A stretch of 64,000 bases of DNA from Streptomyces sp. DH5 (GTDB lineage: Bacteria > Actinomycetota > Actinomycetes > Streptomycetales > Streptomycetaceae). This document shows positions 17,251 to 27,893 of this stretch, piece after piece; the stretch's first letter is position 1, and each line of letters starts with the position of its first letter. The stretch is taken from NCBI RefSeq assembly GCF_020873915.1, contig NZ_JAHWGP010000022.1, positions 1 through 64,000 on the forward strand, read 5' to 3'. Both the position numbers and the translations under genes were made by a program. Below the pieces are notes generated by a model. The model was given only the letters and a program-made list of their open reading frames with translations, was not told the DNA's origin and ran no database searches.

Positions 17251-17601
17251 TCAGGTGCGGAGCATGCGGGCGATGGCCTGGGTGGCCTCCTTGACCTTCG
17301 CGTCGATCTCGTCCCCGCCCTTGACGGCCGCGTCCGCGACACAGTGGCGCAGGTGCTCCTCCAGCAGTTGCAGCGCGAACGACTGCAGGGCCTTGGTGGA
17401 GGCGGACACCTGGGTGAGTATGTCGATGCAGTAGACGTCCTCGTCGACCATGCGCTGGAGCCCGCGGATCTGGCCCTCGATACGACGCAGCCGCTTGAGG
17501 TGCTCCTGCTTCTGGTCGTGATAGCCGTGAATCCCCCGGTCGTGATCGGTCACGATCCCGGGAGCGGAGGCCGCGTCCGCGCCGGTTCCGGTGGTCGTCA
17601 T
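17251..17601 (-). CDS. csoR: CsoR-type copper-sensing repressor
   Basis: This 116-aa helical protein has the CsoR/RcnR fold (DUF156) with the Cu(I)-binding set C58 (DVYCID), H83 and C87 (EEHLRHC), spaced as in M. tuberculosis C36-H61-C65. Copper binding should release it from DNA. A perfect inverted repeat 26 nt upstream of its ATG is a good auto-operator. The N-terminal 25 residues are disordered. No copper pump or metallochaperone is next to it, so its other targets must lie elsewhere; a copper role rests on the three residues. Confidence 0.9.
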   Translation of the reverse strand: MTTTGTGADAASAPGIVTDHDRGIHGYHDQKQEHLKRLRRIEGQIRGLQRMVDEDVYCIDILTQVSASTKALQSFALQLLEEHLRHCVADAAVKGGDEIDAKVKEATQAIARMLRT

Positions 17602-17626
17602 CGCGTCCTCCTGTGGTGATGATGGC

Positions 17627-17651
17627 CCATATACCCCTGGTGGGTATATGG
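17627..17651. promoter_or_regulatory. CsoR operator upstream of csoR
   Basis: CCATATACCC-CTGGT-GGGTATATGG is a perfect inverted repeat with 10-bp arms and a 5-nt spacer. It carries the TACCC/GGGTA half-sites typical of CsoR operators (about ATACCC-N4/5-GGGTAT). It lies 26 nt upstream of the csoR ATG and overlaps the likely -10 region, as expected for autorepression. Binding by this CsoR is inferred from family knowledge. Confidence 0.8.
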
Positions 17652-17838
17652 TACCGAACTTTCCCGGGTATAGGCGGTGTGACCGATGACAAGCGCTGCG
17701 GCCGGACGCGGGCCTCGGACCGCCCCTGTGCTCATCACTGTGCCTGATGGGCGACACTGGAGGGCGGCCCGTCACACGTGGCCGGATGATGCGCCTAGCA
17801 TCAGCCTGACCGACACCGATGCAGACCGAGGACCCCAC

Positions 17839-18459
17839 GTGCGCTTTCGTCTGACCCCCAGGGAGACGAGCTTCTACGACATGTTCGCCGCGTCCGCGGA
17901 CAACATCGTCACGGGCTCCAAGCTCCTGATGGAACTGCTCGGGGCGGACACCTCCGCCCGGGCCGAGATCGCAGAGCGTATGCGGGCCGCGGAACACGCC
18001 GGTGACGACGCCACACACGCGATCTTCCACCAGCTGAACTCCTCGTTCATCACGCCCTTCGACCGCGAGGACATCTACGCCCTCGCGTCGTCCCTCGACG
18101 ACATCATGGACTTCATGGAGGAGGCCGTCGACCTCGTCGTCCTCTACAACGTCGAGGAACTGCCCAAAGGCGTCGAGCAGCAGATCGAGGTGCTGGCGCG
18201 CGCCGCGGAGCTCACCGCGGAGGCCATGCCGCACCTGCGCACCATGGAGAACCTCACCGAGTACTGGATCGAGGTCAACCGCCTGGAGAACCAGGCCGAC
18301 CAGATCCACCGCAAGCTGCTGGCCCACCTCTTCAACGGCAAGTACGACGCCATCGAGGTGCTGAAGCTCAAGCAGATCGTGGACGTACTGGAGGAGGCGG
18401 CGGACGCCTTCGAGCACGTGGCGAACACGGTGGAGACCATCGCCGTCAAGGAGTCCTGA
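17839..18459 (+). CDS. DUF47/PhoU-like phosphate transport regulator
   Basis: The 206-aa all-helical protein belongs to the DUF47 (YkaA) family, PhoU-like proteins that partner with Pit transporters. Its sequence is rich in acidic helices (RAAEHAGDDATHAIFHQLN, then IEVNRLENQADQIHRKLL). The pit gene starts 7 nt after its stop, so the two form an operon. I start it at GTG 17839 (VRFRLTPRETSFYDMF), which has GAGG 7 nt upstream; an earlier in-frame start would add a non-conserved tail. It probably modulates uptake through Pit according to phosphate or metal-phosphate supply. Confidence 0.92.
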   Translation: MRFRLTPRETSFYDMFAASADNIVTGSKLLMELLGADTSARAEIAERMRAAEHAGDDATHAIFHQLNSSFITPFDREDIYALASSLDDIMDFMEEAVDLVVLYNVEELPKGVEQQIEVLARAAELTAEAMPHLRTMENLTEYWIEVNRLENQADQIHRKLLAHLFNGKYDAIEVLKLKQIVDVLEEAADAFEHVANTVETIAVKES

Positions 18460-18466
18460 GCTCTTC

Positions 18467-19465
18467 ATGGACACCTTCGCACTGGTCGTGACCATCGGGG
18501 TCGCGCTCTTCTTCACGTACACCAACGGATTCCACGACTCGGCGAACGCGATCGCCACGTCCGTCTCCACGCGCGCTCTGACGCCTCGGGTCGCGCTCGC
18601 CATGGCGGCCGTGATGAACCTCGCGGGCGCCTTCATGGGGTCCGGGGTCGCCAAGACCGTCAGCGAAGGGGTGATCCAGACACCCGAAGGGTCCACGGGG
18701 ATGGGGATCCTCTTCGCCGCGCTGGTCGGGGCGATCGTCTGGAACCTGATCACCTGGTACTTCGGGCTGCCCTCGTCCTCCTCCCACGCGCTGTTCGGCG
18801 GCATGGTGGGCGCGGCGCTCGCCGGCGGCACGACGGTGTACTGGAACGGAGTGCTCGACAAGATCGTCATTCCGATGTTCGTGTCGCCGGTCGTGGGTCT
18901 GCTCGCCGGGTATCTGGTGATGACCGCGATCATGTGGATCTTCCGGCGGTCCAACCCGCACAAGGCGAAGCGGGGCTTCCGGATCGCGCAGACGGTGTCC
19001 GCGGCGGGTATGGCGCTGGGGCACGGTCTTCAGGACGCGCAGAAGACGATGGGCATCGTGGTGATGGCGCTGGTCATCGCGGACGTCGAGGAGTACGGCG
19101 ATCCGATTCCGGTGTGGGTGAAGATCGCCTGTGCGGTGATGCTGTCCGCGGGGACGTACGCGGGCGGCTGGCGCATCATGCGGACGCTGGGGCGGAAGAT
19201 CATCGAGCTGGACCCGCCGCAGGGGTTCGCGGCGGAGACGACGGGTGCGTCGATCATGTTCGGGTCGGCGTTCCTGTTCCACGCGCCGATCTCCACCACG
19301 CATGTGATCACTTCGGCGATCATGGGTGTGGGGGCGACGAAGCGGGTCAACGCGGTGCGGTGGGGAGTCGCCAAGAACATCGTTCTCGGGTGGTTCATCA
19401 CGATGCCTGCGGCTGGTGCTGTCGCCGCGTTGTGCTACGGGGTCGTGTACCTGGTGTTCCTGTAG
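18467..19465 (+). CDS. pit: Low-affinity inorganic phosphate transporter, PiT family
   Basis: This 332-aa polytopic membrane protein shows both PiT signature repeats: TNGFHDSANAIATSVSTRAL near the N-terminus and ISTTHVITSAIMGVG near the C-terminus. It imports metal-phosphate with protons. Length and the placement after DUF47 are typical of actinobacterial Pit. I see no PHO box in the short promoter region before the DUF47 gene, in contrast to pstS. Convergent with the pst operon; a palindromic terminator and a dispersed repeat lie between them. Confidence 0.94.
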   Translation: MDTFALVVTIGVALFFTYTNGFHDSANAIATSVSTRALTPRVALAMAAVMNLAGAFMGSGVAKTVSEGVIQTPEGSTGMGILFAALVGAIVWNLITWYFGLPSSSSHALFGGMVGAALAGGTTVYWNGVLDKIVIPMFVSPVVGLLAGYLVMTAIMWIFRRSNPHKAKRGFRIAQTVSAAGMALGHGLQDAQKTMGIVVMALVIADVEEYGDPIPVWVKIACAVMLSAGTYAGGWRIMRTLGRKIIELDPPQGFAAETTGASIMFGSAFLFHAPISTTHVITSAIMGVGATKRVNAVRWGVAKNIVLGWFITMPAAGAVAALCYGVVYLVFL

Positions 19466-19548
19466 CGGGGCCGGTTCGCTGCCCGGTGTCGTGGCCGGGC
19501 GGGGGGTGTCGCGCAGCCCGGCGTTCGCGGGGTGCCGTCGCGCCCACC

Positions 19549-19590
19549 CTCCCCCCACTCTCGGCTTCGCTCGAGCGGGGGGACCCCCAT
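19549..19590. repeat. Dispersed Streptomyces intergenic hairpin repeat
   Basis: The stretch holds C6-ACTCTCGGCTTCGCTCGAGC-G6 followed by ACCCCCA. I recognise this from memory as a sequence seen many times between genes in Streptomyces genomes, often after stop codons. The C6 and G6 arms can pair to make a hairpin. Here it lies between the convergent pit and pstB genes. Its origin is unknown; it could be a terminator or a miniature mobile element. Confidence 0.6.
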
Positions 19591-19634
19591 CGCCCCTGCG
19601 GTACGACTGCCCGCGGTCGGGCGGAGGTATGTGG

Positions 19635-19666
19635 AAGGGCCCGCCCCCGGCCGGGGGCGGGCCCTT
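19635..19666. terminator. Bidirectional terminator between pit and pstB
   Basis: A perfect 32-bp palindrome (16-bp arms, AAGGGCCCGCCCCCGG and its complement, no spacer) lies between the stop codons of the convergent pit and pstB genes. It begins with AA and ends with TT on each strand, so it can stop transcription in both directions. Confidence 0.85.
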
Positions 19667-19710
19667 CGGCCTCGCGGTGGCACCGCCATGCAGCACCGCG
19701 AGGGGATCGG

Positions 19711-20487
<777 letters not shown>

Positions 20488-20521
20488 GGGTATCACTTCT
20501 TCTTTCGGTTCGGGGGAGGCC

Positions 20522-21583
20522 TCAGCGACCGGTCTTCGGGGCCTTCCAGCGGGCGATGCCGCGGGCCACCAGGTTGAGGATCATGATGAACGCGATGAGC
20601 GTCAGGGCCGCCGCCCAGGCACGGTCGTAGGCCGCGCCGGAGCCGCCGCTGTTCTGGTACTGGAGGTAGATGTACATCGGCAGCGACGCCTGGGGGTCCT
20701 GGAACGGGTTGGTGTTGATGAAGTTCGTGACCCAGACCAGCAGCAGGACGGGGGCGGTCTCACCGGTGATGCGGGCGATCGCGAGCATCACGCCGGTGGT
20801 GATGCCGCCGACGGAGGTCGGCAGGACCACCTTCAGGATGGTGCGCCACTTCGGCACGCCGAGGGCGAGGGACGCCTCGCGCAGCTCGTTCGGGACGAGC
20901 TTGAGCATCTCCTCCGTGGAGCGGACGACCACCGGGATCATCAGGATGGACAGGGCCATCGCGCCGGCGAAACCGGACGGGCCCATGTTCAGCATCAGGA
21001 TCCACACACTGAGGACGAACAGACCGGCGACGATGGACGGGATGCCCGTCATGACGTCGACGAAGAAGGTGACGGCCTTGGCGAGCCGGCCGCGGCCGTA
21101 CTCGACGAGGTAGATGGCGGTGAGCACACCGATCGGCACGGAGATCAGGGTGGCGAGGCCGACCTGCTCCAGGGTGCCGACGATGGCGTGGTAGATGCCG
21201 CCGCCCGGCTCGGTGTCGGCGACCACGCCCATCGAGTGGGTGAGGAAGTAGCCGTCGAGGACCTTCACGCCGCGCTTGACCGTCTCCCAGATGAGGGAGA
21301 TCAGCGGGACGAGGGCCAGCAGGAAGGCGACCCACACCAGGCTGGTCGCCGTGCGGTCCTTGGCCTGACGGCGGCCCTCGACCTTCGCGGAGATGGCGTA
21401 CGAGCCGGTGACGAACAGCACGGCCGCGATGAGCGCCCACTGGATGTCGCTGTCCAGGCCGGCCGCGGTGCTGATGCCGAGGCCCAGGACGACGGAGCCC
21501 GCGGCGACCGCCCAGGCGAACCACTTCGGCAGGGTCGCGCCGCGCAGCGAGTCGTGCTTCGGGGTGAGGGTTGCGTTACTCAT
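20522..21583 (-). CDS. pstA: Phosphate ABC transporter permease PstA
   Basis: The 353-aa permease has about six to seven membrane segments and the binding-protein-dependent transport signature ([20 protein letters not shown], the EAA loop that contacts PstB). The N-terminal 90 residues include two extra helices before the core, as in other actinobacterial PstA. Its ATG overlaps the pstC stop by 4 nt (ATGA), and pstB follows after 34 nt. It forms the channel with PstC. Confidence 0.96.
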   Translation of the reverse strand: MSNATLTPKHDSLRGATLPKWFAWAVAAGSVVLGLGISTAAGLDSDIQWALIAAVLFVTGSYAISAKVEGRRQAKDRTATSLVWVAFLLALVPLISLIWETVKRGVKVLDGYFLTHSMGVVADTEPGGGIYHAIVGTLEQVGLATLISVPIGVLTAIYLVEYGRGRLAKAVTFFVDVMTGIPSIVAGLFVLSVWILMLNMGPSGFAGAMALSILMIPVVVRSTEEMLKLVPNELREASLALGVPKWRTILKVVLPTSVGGITTGVMLAIARITGETAPVLLLVWVTNFINTNPFQDPQASLPMYIYLQYQNSGGSGAAYDRAWAAALTLIAFIMILNLVARGIARWKAPKTGR

Positions 21584-22587
21584 GCGTTGGCCCCCGAGTA
21601 CTCCTTGCGGCGGGCGATGATCAGCCGGGCCGCGCCGTTGACCAGCAGCGTGATGACGAACAGGACGAGACCGGAGGCGATCAGGGCGTCGCGGCCCATC
21701 TCGGTGGCCTCGTTGAACTTGCTGGCGATGTTCTGGGCGAAGGTGCCGCCGCCGGTGTCGAGCAGGCTGGCGTTGATGTCGAAGCTGGAGGAGAGCACCA
21801 TGGCCACGGCCATCGTCTCGCCGAGCGCGCGGCCGAGGCCCAGCATCGAGGCGGAGATGACACCGGAGCGGCCGAAGGGCAGCACCGACATGCGGATGAC
21901 CTCCCAGCGCGTCGCGCCGAGAGCCAGGGCCGCCTCCTCGTGCATCCGCGGAACCTGCCGGAAGACCTCGCGGCTCACGTTGGTGATGATCGGCAGGATC
22001 ATGATGGCGAGCAGGATGCCGACGGTGAACAGCGAGCGCGGGGCGCCGTCGTTCCACTCGAAGACGCCGGTCCAGCCGAGGTAGTCGTCCAGCCAGCCGT
22101 ACAGACCCTCCAGGTGCGGGACGAGGAAGAGGGCGCCCCACAGGCCGTAGACGATGGAGGGGACCGCGGCGAGCAGGTCGATCACGAACGCGATGAGGCC
22201 GCCGAGGCGGCGCGGCGCGTAGTGCGTGATGAACAGGGCGATGCCCACCGAGACGGGGACCGCGATGACCATGGCGATGATCGACGACACGATGGTGCCG
22301 AACGCCAGGACGGCGATGCCGAACTCCGGCGGGATGCCGCTGGGGTTCCAGTCGAACGAGGTGAAGAAGTTCGCCTCGTTCTTGCTGATGGCTATGGAGG
22401 CGCGGTAGGTCAGGAAGGCCGCGATGGCGGCCATGAGGACCAGGACGAAGATGCCGGACCCGCGGGAGAGCCCGAGGAAGATCCGGTCGCCGGGGCGGGT
22501 GGCCCCGCGTGCGGCGCGCTTGTCCACGGGCGCGGCCGGCCCGGGTACGACGGGGGGTGCGGCTGGTTTCTGTGTCGTGATGTCCAT
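21580..22587 (-). CDS. pstC: Phosphate ABC transporter permease PstC
   Basis: This 335-aa permease has about six membrane helices and the EAA loop (EEAALALGATRWEVIRMSVL). It pairs with PstA. The start at ATG 22587 (MDITTQKPAAPP) has an AGAACCC-type weak ribosome site; an upstream frame extension is Arg/Pro-rich and unlikely. It starts 133 nt after pstS and overlaps pstA. Confidence 0.96.
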   Translation of the reverse strand: MDITTQKPAAPPVVPGPAAPVDKRAARGATRPGDRIFLGLSRGSGIFVLVLMAAIAAFLTYRASIAISKNEANFFTSFDWNPSGIPPEFGIAVLAFGTIVSSIIAMVIAVPVSVGIALFITHYAPRRLGGLIAFVIDLLAAVPSIVYGLWGALFLVPHLEGLYGWLDDYLGWTGVFEWNDGAPRSLFTVGILLAIMILPIITNVSREVFRQVPRMHEEAALALGATRWEVIRMSVLPFGRSGVISASMLGLGRALGETMAVAMVLSSSFDINASLLDTGGGTFAQNIASKFNEATEMGRDALIASGLVLFVITLLVNGAARLIIARRKEYSGANA

Positions 22588-22720
22588 CGGGTTCTCCGGT
22601 CTGCGGAGCCGTCGGGGCCGGCGGCTCGGTCGGAGCCGTCCGGGGTCCGGGGGCTCCTGATGGCGGTGCACCGGACGGTGCGGACCGGCTCCGTGATCGG
22701 GGCCGGTCCGCACTCTCGGG

Positions 22721-23851
22721 TCAGGCGAGGCTCGAGATGGTCTCGCGGACCTTGGTGATGATCTCCTCGGGCATCGGGGCGTAGCCCGCGTCGGCCAGCA
22801 GCGACTGACCGTCCTCGGAAGCCATGTAGTTCAGGAAGGACTTGGTGGTGGGCAGGGTCTCCGCCTTGTTGCCCTTGTCGCAGACGATCTCGTACGTCAC
22901 CAGGACGATCGGGTAGGCGCCCTCGGCGGACGGGGTGTAGTCGAGCTCCAGCGCGAGGTCCTTGCCGGTGCCGACGACCTTCGCGGCGCCGATGGCGGCG
23001 GTCGCGTTCTCGACGGTGGCGGCGACCGGCTCGGCGGCCTCGGTCTTGATGGAGACGGTCTTCATGCCGTCCTTGGCGTAGGACAGCTCCATGTAGGAGA
23101 TGGCGCCGGGGGTCTGCTTGACCTGCTGGGCGACACCGGAGGAGCCCTGCGCGGACTGGCCGCCCTTGGCCTCCCAGGACTTGCTGGGCTCGTACGTCCA
23201 CTCCTTGGGCGCGGCGGCCTGGAGGTAGGTGGTGAAGTTGTCCGTGGTGCCGGACTCGTCCGAGCGGTGGAAGGCCTGGATCTTCAGGTCGGGAAGCTTG
23301 GCGTCGGGGTTGAGCTTGGCGATCGCCGCGTCGTTCCAGTTGGTGATCTTGCTGTCGAAGATCTTGGCGAGGGTCGGCGCGTCCAGGACGAGCTCGTCGA
23401 CGCCCTCGACGTTGAAGCCGACGGCGATCGGGCCGCCGACCATGGGCAGGTCGATGGCCTGGCCGTCCTTGCAGATCTGCTTCGACTGCTTGATCTCCTC
23501 GGCGTCCATCGCGGAGTCGGAGCCGGCGAAGGAGGTCTGGCCCTGGAGGAACGCGGTGATGCCGGCGCCCGAACCGGTCGGGTTGTAGTTGACCTGCACG
23601 CCCTTGCAGGCCGCGGAGTACTGCTTCACCCAGGCGTCGATGGCGTTCTTCTGCGCGGAGGAGCCGGAGGCCGCGAGCTGGCCCTTGGCGTCACCGCAGT
23701 CGATGTTGCCGGCCTGCGTGGTGGCGGAGGCACCGTCGCCGCTCGCGCTGCCACCGGTGTCGTCGGAGCCGCACGCCGTGAGGGCCAGGGCGCCGGAGAC
23801 GGCGAGAGCACCGAGAGCGAGGGCCCGCCGGTTCTTGCGCTGAAGCTTCAC
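22721..23851 (-). CDS. pstS: Phosphate-binding lipoprotein PstS
   Basis: The 376-aa protein has a lipoprotein signal with LTAC (C27) and a periplasmic-binding-protein fold. Phosphate-contact segments are visible: ASGSSAQKNA, GSGAGITAF, and the SDESGTTDNF loop. It captures phosphate outside the cell for PstCAB. GTG start at 23851 with GGAAGGAA 5 nt upstream. First gene of the operon, behind PhoP-type repeats at 23966-24009. A 133-nt gap to pstC suggests that pstS mRNA can accumulate separately, as known in S. coelicolor and S. lividans. Confidence 0.97.
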   Translation of the reverse strand: MKLQRKNRRALALGALAVSGALALTACGSDDTGGSASGDGASATTQAGNIDCGDAKGQLAASGSSAQKNAIDAWVKQYSAACKGVQVNYNPTGSGAGITAFLQGQTSFAGSDSAMDAEEIKQSKQICKDGQAIDLPMVGGPIAVGFNVEGVDELVLDAPTLAKIFDSKITNWNDAAIAKLNPDAKLPDLKIQAFHRSDESGTTDNFTTYLQAAAPKEWTYEPSKSWEAKGGQSAQGSSGVAQQVKQTPGAISYMELSYAKDGMKTVSIKTEAAEPVAATVENATAAIGAAKVVGTGKDLALELDYTPSAEGAYPIVLVTYEIVCDKGNKAETLPTTKSFLNYMASEDGQSLLADAGYAPMPEEIITKVRETISSLA

Positions 23852-23954
23852 TTGAGTTCCTTCCAGTGGCCGCCGTCCTGAATTCGGCGGCGTGCGAAGC
23901 GGTTGATGTGGTCGCCACTTCTCTTCCTCGGGCGATCCGCATCCGGTAAGGCCG

Positions 23955-24009
23955 AAATTAGGCAGAACAGGTGAAGCGGCCGATGGCCGTAAATGAACGA
24001 GGGGTGAAC
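23955..24009 (-). promoter_or_regulatory. PHO box and promoter of pstSCAB
   Basis: Read on the minus strand, 24009-23988 holds two 11-nt direct repeats, GTTCACCCCTC and GTTCATTTACG, matching the Streptomyces PHO box (GTTCACC-N4 repeats). A weaker repeat in the same 11-nt phase, CTTCACCTGTT, lies at 23976-23966 after one poor unit. A -10-like TAATTT follows at 23960-23955 with no good -35, as expected for a PhoP-activated promoter. The pstS start is 104 nt further. Confidence 0.88.
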
Positions 24010-24074
24010 CCCTGAGGTCGGTGCGGTGAGGTCACGGAACGCTCACGTCGAGGACACGGGGTGATACCGGACGG

Positions 24075-24509
24075 TCAGTGTCCCGGGCGGAGCGAGGCGA
24101 GGAGGGCGTCCACGAGGTCGGCGTCACCGGGGCGGGTGAGACGGGTGCGGGCGGCGTCCGGGGGGAGCCAGAGGAGGCGGTCGACCTCGTCGTTCGGGGT
24201 GAAACCGCCGGAGACGGCCTCGGCCGCCCAGTAGCGGACCTCCTTGGGGCGGCCGCCGGCGAGGTAGTGCGCGGTGGGCAGCACGGCGGTGGGGACGGCG
24301 GTGTGTCCCGTCTCCTCCGCGACCTCGCGCAGCGCGCCGGCCAGCGGGTCCTCGCCGCGCTTGAGCTTGCCCTTGGGCCAGGACCAGTCGTCGTACTTGG
24401 GCCGGTGGACGAGGCACAGTTCGAGGGTGCCGGTCACGGGGGAGCGGCGCCACAGGACGCAGCCGGCGGCGCGGACGACGAGGGTGCGGTGCTTGCCGGG
24501 GGTGCCCAC
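24075..24509 (-). CDS. Nudix hydrolase (MutT-like)
   Basis: This 144-aa protein has a complete Nudix box from G47 to G68 (GX5EX7REUXEEXG, read as GKLKRGEDPLAGALREVAEE then TG). It hydrolyses nucleoside diphosphates linked to another moiety. It is the third gene of the ppk-CHAD-Nudix operon, 11 nt after the CHAD gene. That context suggests a substrate tied to phosphate metabolism, such as a (di)nucleotide polyphosphate; that is inference. Length is short, so no second domain (such as a histidine phosphatase) is attached. Confidence 0.93.
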   Translation of the reverse strand: MGTPGKHRTLVVRAAGCVLWRRSPVTGTLELCLVHRPKYDDWSWPKGKLKRGEDPLAGALREVAEETGHTAVPTAVLPTAHYLAGGRPKEVRYWAAEAVSGGFTPNDEVDRLLWLPPDAARTRLTRPGDADLVDALLASLRPGH

Positions 24510-24520
24510 CGGGTGCCTCC

Positions 24521-25681
24521 CTAGGACGTGCCGAGGGCTTCCTGCTGCCAGGCGCGCTGGAACGCGTACCGCGCGGCCTCCACCTCATGCCGCTGGTCGG
24601 CGTGGAGCACGCCCAGCGCGTACGCCGTGGCGGGGGCGATGCGCGGGGTGCGGGCCGCCTGCGCGGCGGCGGCGGCCGCCTCGGAGGCGTCGCGGTGCCG
24701 GTCGAGCGCCTCGCCGACGGTGAGCAGACGCGGGTCCGCGGCGGCGCCCAGCACCTCGCGGGCGTAGCGGTGCAGCCGCAGCAGGAGCCGCACCTGGTGC
24801 CAGGCGGCGTCCTGCGGGTGCGGGGAGGGGTCCGGGGAGAGCCCGTGGATCAGCGCCTCCGCGTTGTACGGGCTGCCCGCGGTGAGCAGTGGCAGCGCGG
24901 TGACGGCGTCGGCGAGCCGCTCGCGGGCGGCGCCGGCCATCGGACGCAGGTCGGCGCCGTCCGCGGCAGGGGACAGCGGCACCTCGCTGGCGAGTAAGGC
25001 GACCTTGTCGGCGATCCCGTGGAACCGGGACGACCCGAGCGCCTGGAGCGCGGTGGAGTGCGCCCGGGTCCGGGCCAGGGTCAGCTGCCGGTCCAGCAGG
25101 GCACCGGCCTTGGCGGCGCCGACGGTGAGGTTTCCCCGGTCCGGGGCGGGCACGGACCGCACGGAGGCCCGGTCGGTGGCGGGGGCCGGGTCCGGCGCGG
25201 TGACGGTGGCGGTCGCGACGTGCGGGGCCCGGCCGGTGGACCCGTCCGGCGCCTCGCGTGTCCCGGCGGACGGGTGGCCGGCCGGGACCGGTGCGCGGGG
25301 GGCCGTCGGCCGGGCGGGGGCCGGGAACGGGGTCGCTCCGGACAGCCGGTGCAGGGCCAGGAGGAGCTGGTTCAGGCGGGCGGTGTGGGCGTGCTCCTGG
25401 GCCAGGGTGCCGGAGACCCAGGCCAGGTCGGGCCGCAGCGCCTCCGCCCAGCCGGGGTCGAGGACCGGCTGGAAGGTGTGCAGGCCGGCGCTGATGCGGC
25501 GGGCCGCGCGGCGCAGCGCGCGGGCCGCCTCGGCGGAGTCCTCCGACGCGGCCGCGCCCGCACCGGTCTCACGGTGCAGGTGCAGCGCGCGGAGGAACTC
25601 GGTCGCCCGGTCCCGCAGATAGCCGGCCAGGGCGTCCGCCGGGACGGGGCCGGCCGTCGGATCAGGGTGTCGCTGTGCCAC
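24521..25681 (-). CDS. CHAD-domain protein (polyphosphate-associated)
   Basis: The 386-aa protein is helical and His/Arg-rich, with the CHAD pattern of conserved basic residues at its N-terminus ([14 protein letters not shown], then [16 protein letters not shown]) and again near the C-terminus. CHAD domains bind polyphosphate. Its GTG start lies inside the last codons of ppk (20-nt overlap) with GGAGG 7 nt upstream, so it is translationally coupled to polyphosphate synthesis. A Pro/Ala/Thr-rich linker of about 70 residues splits the domain, which is unusual. I am confident of the family and operon, less of its job. Confidence 0.85.
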   Translation of the reverse strand: MAQRHPDPTAGPVPADALAGYLRDRATEFLRALHLHRETGAGAAASEDSAEAARALRRAARRISAGLHTFQPVLDPGWAEALRPDLAWVSGTLAQEHAHTARLNQLLLALHRLSGATPFPAPARPTAPRAPVPAGHPSAGTREAPDGSTGRAPHVATATVTAPDPAPATDRASVRSVPAPDRGNLTVGAAKAGALLDRQLTLARTRAHSTALQALGSSRFHGIADKVALLASEVPLSPAADGADLRPMAGAARERLADAVTALPLLTAGSPYNAEALIHGLSPDPSPHPQDAAWHQVRLLLRLHRYAREVLGAAADPRLLTVGEALDRHRDASEAAAAAAQAARTPRIAPATAYALGVLHADQRHEVEAARYAFQRAWQQEALGTS

Positions 25682-27893
25682 GCCGGCGCCTCCGGGCGTC
25701 TATGAGCATCTCCTGGACGTTGCGCAGGGGCTGGCCGTCCGCGTCCGTCGCGTGCCGGGTCCACTCGCCGTCCGGGCCGAGGTGCCAGGACGCGGTGGTG
25801 TCGGACATGCCGGTCTCCAGCAGCCGGTTCAGCGCGGCACGGTGGGCGGGGTCGGTGACCCGGACCAGCGCCTCTATCCGGCGGTCGAGGTTGCGGTGCA
25901 TCATGTCCGCGCTGCCCAGCCACACCTCGGGCTCCCCGCCGTTGCCGAAGGCGAAGACGCGGGAGTGTTCGAGGAAGCGGCCGAGGACGGACCGGACCCG
26001 GACGTTCTCCGACAGCCCTTCCACGCCGGGCCGGATCGCGCAGATGCCCCGCACCCAGATGTCGACCGGCACGCCCGCCTGGGACGCCCGGTAGCAGGCG
26101 TCGATGACGGCCTCGTCGACCATCGAGTTGACCTTGATGCGGACGAACGCGGGCCGTCCGGCACGGTGGTGCTGGGCCTCCTTGTCGATCCGTGAGACCA
26201 GCCCGTCCCGCAGTGACTTGGGGGCGACGAGCAGACGCCGGTAGGTCTCGCGGCGGGAGTAGCCGGAGAGGCGGTTGAACAGGTCGGAGAGGTCCGCGCC
26301 GACCTGCGGGTCGGCGGTGAGCACGCCGAGGTCCTCGTACAGCCGGGCCGTCTTCGGGTGGTAGTTGCCGGTGCCGACGTGGCTGTAGCGCCGTAGCGTC
26401 TCGCCCTCCTGACGGACCACCAGGGACAGCTTGCAGTGGGTCTTCAGGCCGACCAGGCCGTAGACGACGTGGCAGCCCGACTCCTCCAGCTTGCGCGCCC
26501 ACTTGATGTTGGCGTGCTCGTCGAAGCGGGCCTTGATCTCGACCAGGACCAGGACCTGCTTGCCGGACTCGGCGGCGTCGATGAGCGCGTCGACTATCGG
26601 GGAGTCGCCGGACGTGCGGTACAGGGTCTGCTTGATGGCGAGCACGTCCGGGTCGGCCGCCGCCTGCTCCAGGAACGCCTGCACGGACGTCGAGAAGGAG
26701 TCGTAGGGGTGGTGCAGCAGCACGTCCCGGCTGCGCAGCGCGGCGAAGATGTCCGGCGGGGACGCCGACTCCACCTCGGCCAGGTCGCGGTGGGTGCCGG
26801 CGACGAACTTCGGGTACTTCAGCTCGGGCCGGTCCAGGCCGTGGATGCGGAAGAGGCCGGTGAGGTCGAGCGGGCCGGGCAGGGGGTACACCTCCGCCTC
26901 GCCGACCTTCAGCTCGCGCACCAGCAGGTCCAGCACCTCGCGGTCGATGGACTCCTCCACCTCCAGCCGCACCGGCGGCCCGAAGCGGCGCCGCATGAGC
27001 TCCTTCTCCAGCGCCTGGAGCAGGTTCTCCGCGTCGTCCTCCTCCACTTCGAGGTCCTCGTTGCGGGTGAGCCGGAACGCGTGGTGCTGGAGCACCTCCA
27101 TGCCAGGGAACAGCTCCTCCAGGTGGGCCGCGATCACGTCCTCGATGGGCACGTAGCGGCCGGGGGAGCTCTCCAGGAAGCGGGACAGCAGCGGCGGCAC
27201 CTTCACGCGGGCGAAGTGCCGGTGGCCGGTGACCGGGTTGCGCACCACGACGGCCAGGTTCAGCGACAGGCCGGAGATGTACGGGAAGGGGTGCGCCGGG
27301 TCGACCGCGAGAGGGGTGAGGACGGGGAAGATCTGGTGCCGGAACAGGGTGAAGAGCCGGGCCTGCTCCTTCTCCGTCAGCTCGTTCCAGCGGACCAGGT
27401 GGATGCCCTCCTCCGCGAGTCCTGGGGCGACGTCCTCGTGGTAGCAGGCGGCATGCCGGGCCATCAGCTCGCGGGAGCGGGCCCAGATCATCTCCAGCAC
27501 CTCGCGCGGCTGGAGGCCGGAGGCGGAGCGGGTGGCGACCCCGGTGGCGATGCGGCGCTTGAGGCCGGCCACGCGCACCATGAAGAACTCGTCCAGGTTG
27601 CTGGCGAAGATCGCGAGGAAGTTCGCCCGCTCCAGGAGCGGGGTGGCGGGGTCCTCGGCCAGTTCCAGCACGCGTTCGTTGAAGGCGAGCCAGCTGCGTT
27701 CCCGGTCGAGGAAGCGTCCCTGGGGGAGCGGCGCGCCGTCGTTCGGCGCCTCTTCGTAACCGTCGAGGTCCGCGTCGATGTCGGGTTCCAGGTCGGAGAC
27801 CACTCCGGCCACGGTGTGCGGGCGGTGCGCGGCGATGGAGCCCACGGAGGGCTGCGGGTGCTGTACCTGTGCCTGGGCGTTGGGCTGGCTCAT
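25662..27893 (-). CDS. ppk: Polyphosphate kinase Ppk1
   Basis: The 743-aa enzyme polymerises the gamma-phosphate of ATP into polyphosphate, reversibly. Conserved N-terminal residues ([18 protein letters not shown]) and [13 protein letters not shown] are present. The autophosphorylated His of E. coli (H435) corresponds to H486 in GLKTHCKL, and H454 to H505 in [18 protein letters not shown] near the C-terminus matches the third His. The start at ATG 27893 has GGAAG 9 nt upstream; an earlier in-frame start would add a Pro-rich tail. It heads the ppk-CHAD-Nudix operon. Confidence 0.96.
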   Translation of the reverse strand: MSQPNAQAQVQHPQPSVGSIAAHRPHTVAGVVSDLEPDIDADLDGYEEAPNDGAPLPQGRFLDRERSWLAFNERVLELAEDPATPLLERANFLAIFASNLDEFFMVRVAGLKRRIATGVATRSASGLQPREVLEMIWARSRELMARHAACYHEDVAPGLAEEGIHLVRWNELTEKEQARLFTLFRHQIFPVLTPLAVDPAHPFPYISGLSLNLAVVVRNPVTGHRHFARVKVPPLLSRFLESSPGRYVPIEDVIAAHLEELFPGMEVLQHHAFRLTRNEDLEVEEDDAENLLQALEKELMRRRFGPPVRLEVEESIDREVLDLLVRELKVGEAEVYPLPGPLDLTGLFRIHGLDRPELKYPKFVAGTHRDLAEVESASPPDIFAALRSRDVLLHHPYDSFSTSVQAFLEQAAADPDVLAIKQTLYRTSGDSPIVDALIDAAESGKQVLVLVEIKARFDEHANIKWARKLEESGCHVVYGLVGLKTHCKLSLVVRQEGETLRRYSHVGTGNYHPKTARLYEDLGVLTADPQVGADLSDLFNRLSGYSRRETYRRLLVAPKSLRDGLVSRIDKEAQHHRAGRPAFVRIKVNSMVDEAVIDACYRASQAGVPVDIWVRGICAIRPGVEGLSENVRVRSVLGRFLEHSRVFAFGNGGEPEVWLGSADMMHRNLDRRIEALVRVTDPAHRAALNRLLETGMSDTTASWHLGPDGEWTRHATDADGQPLRNVQEMLIDARRRRRGTATP

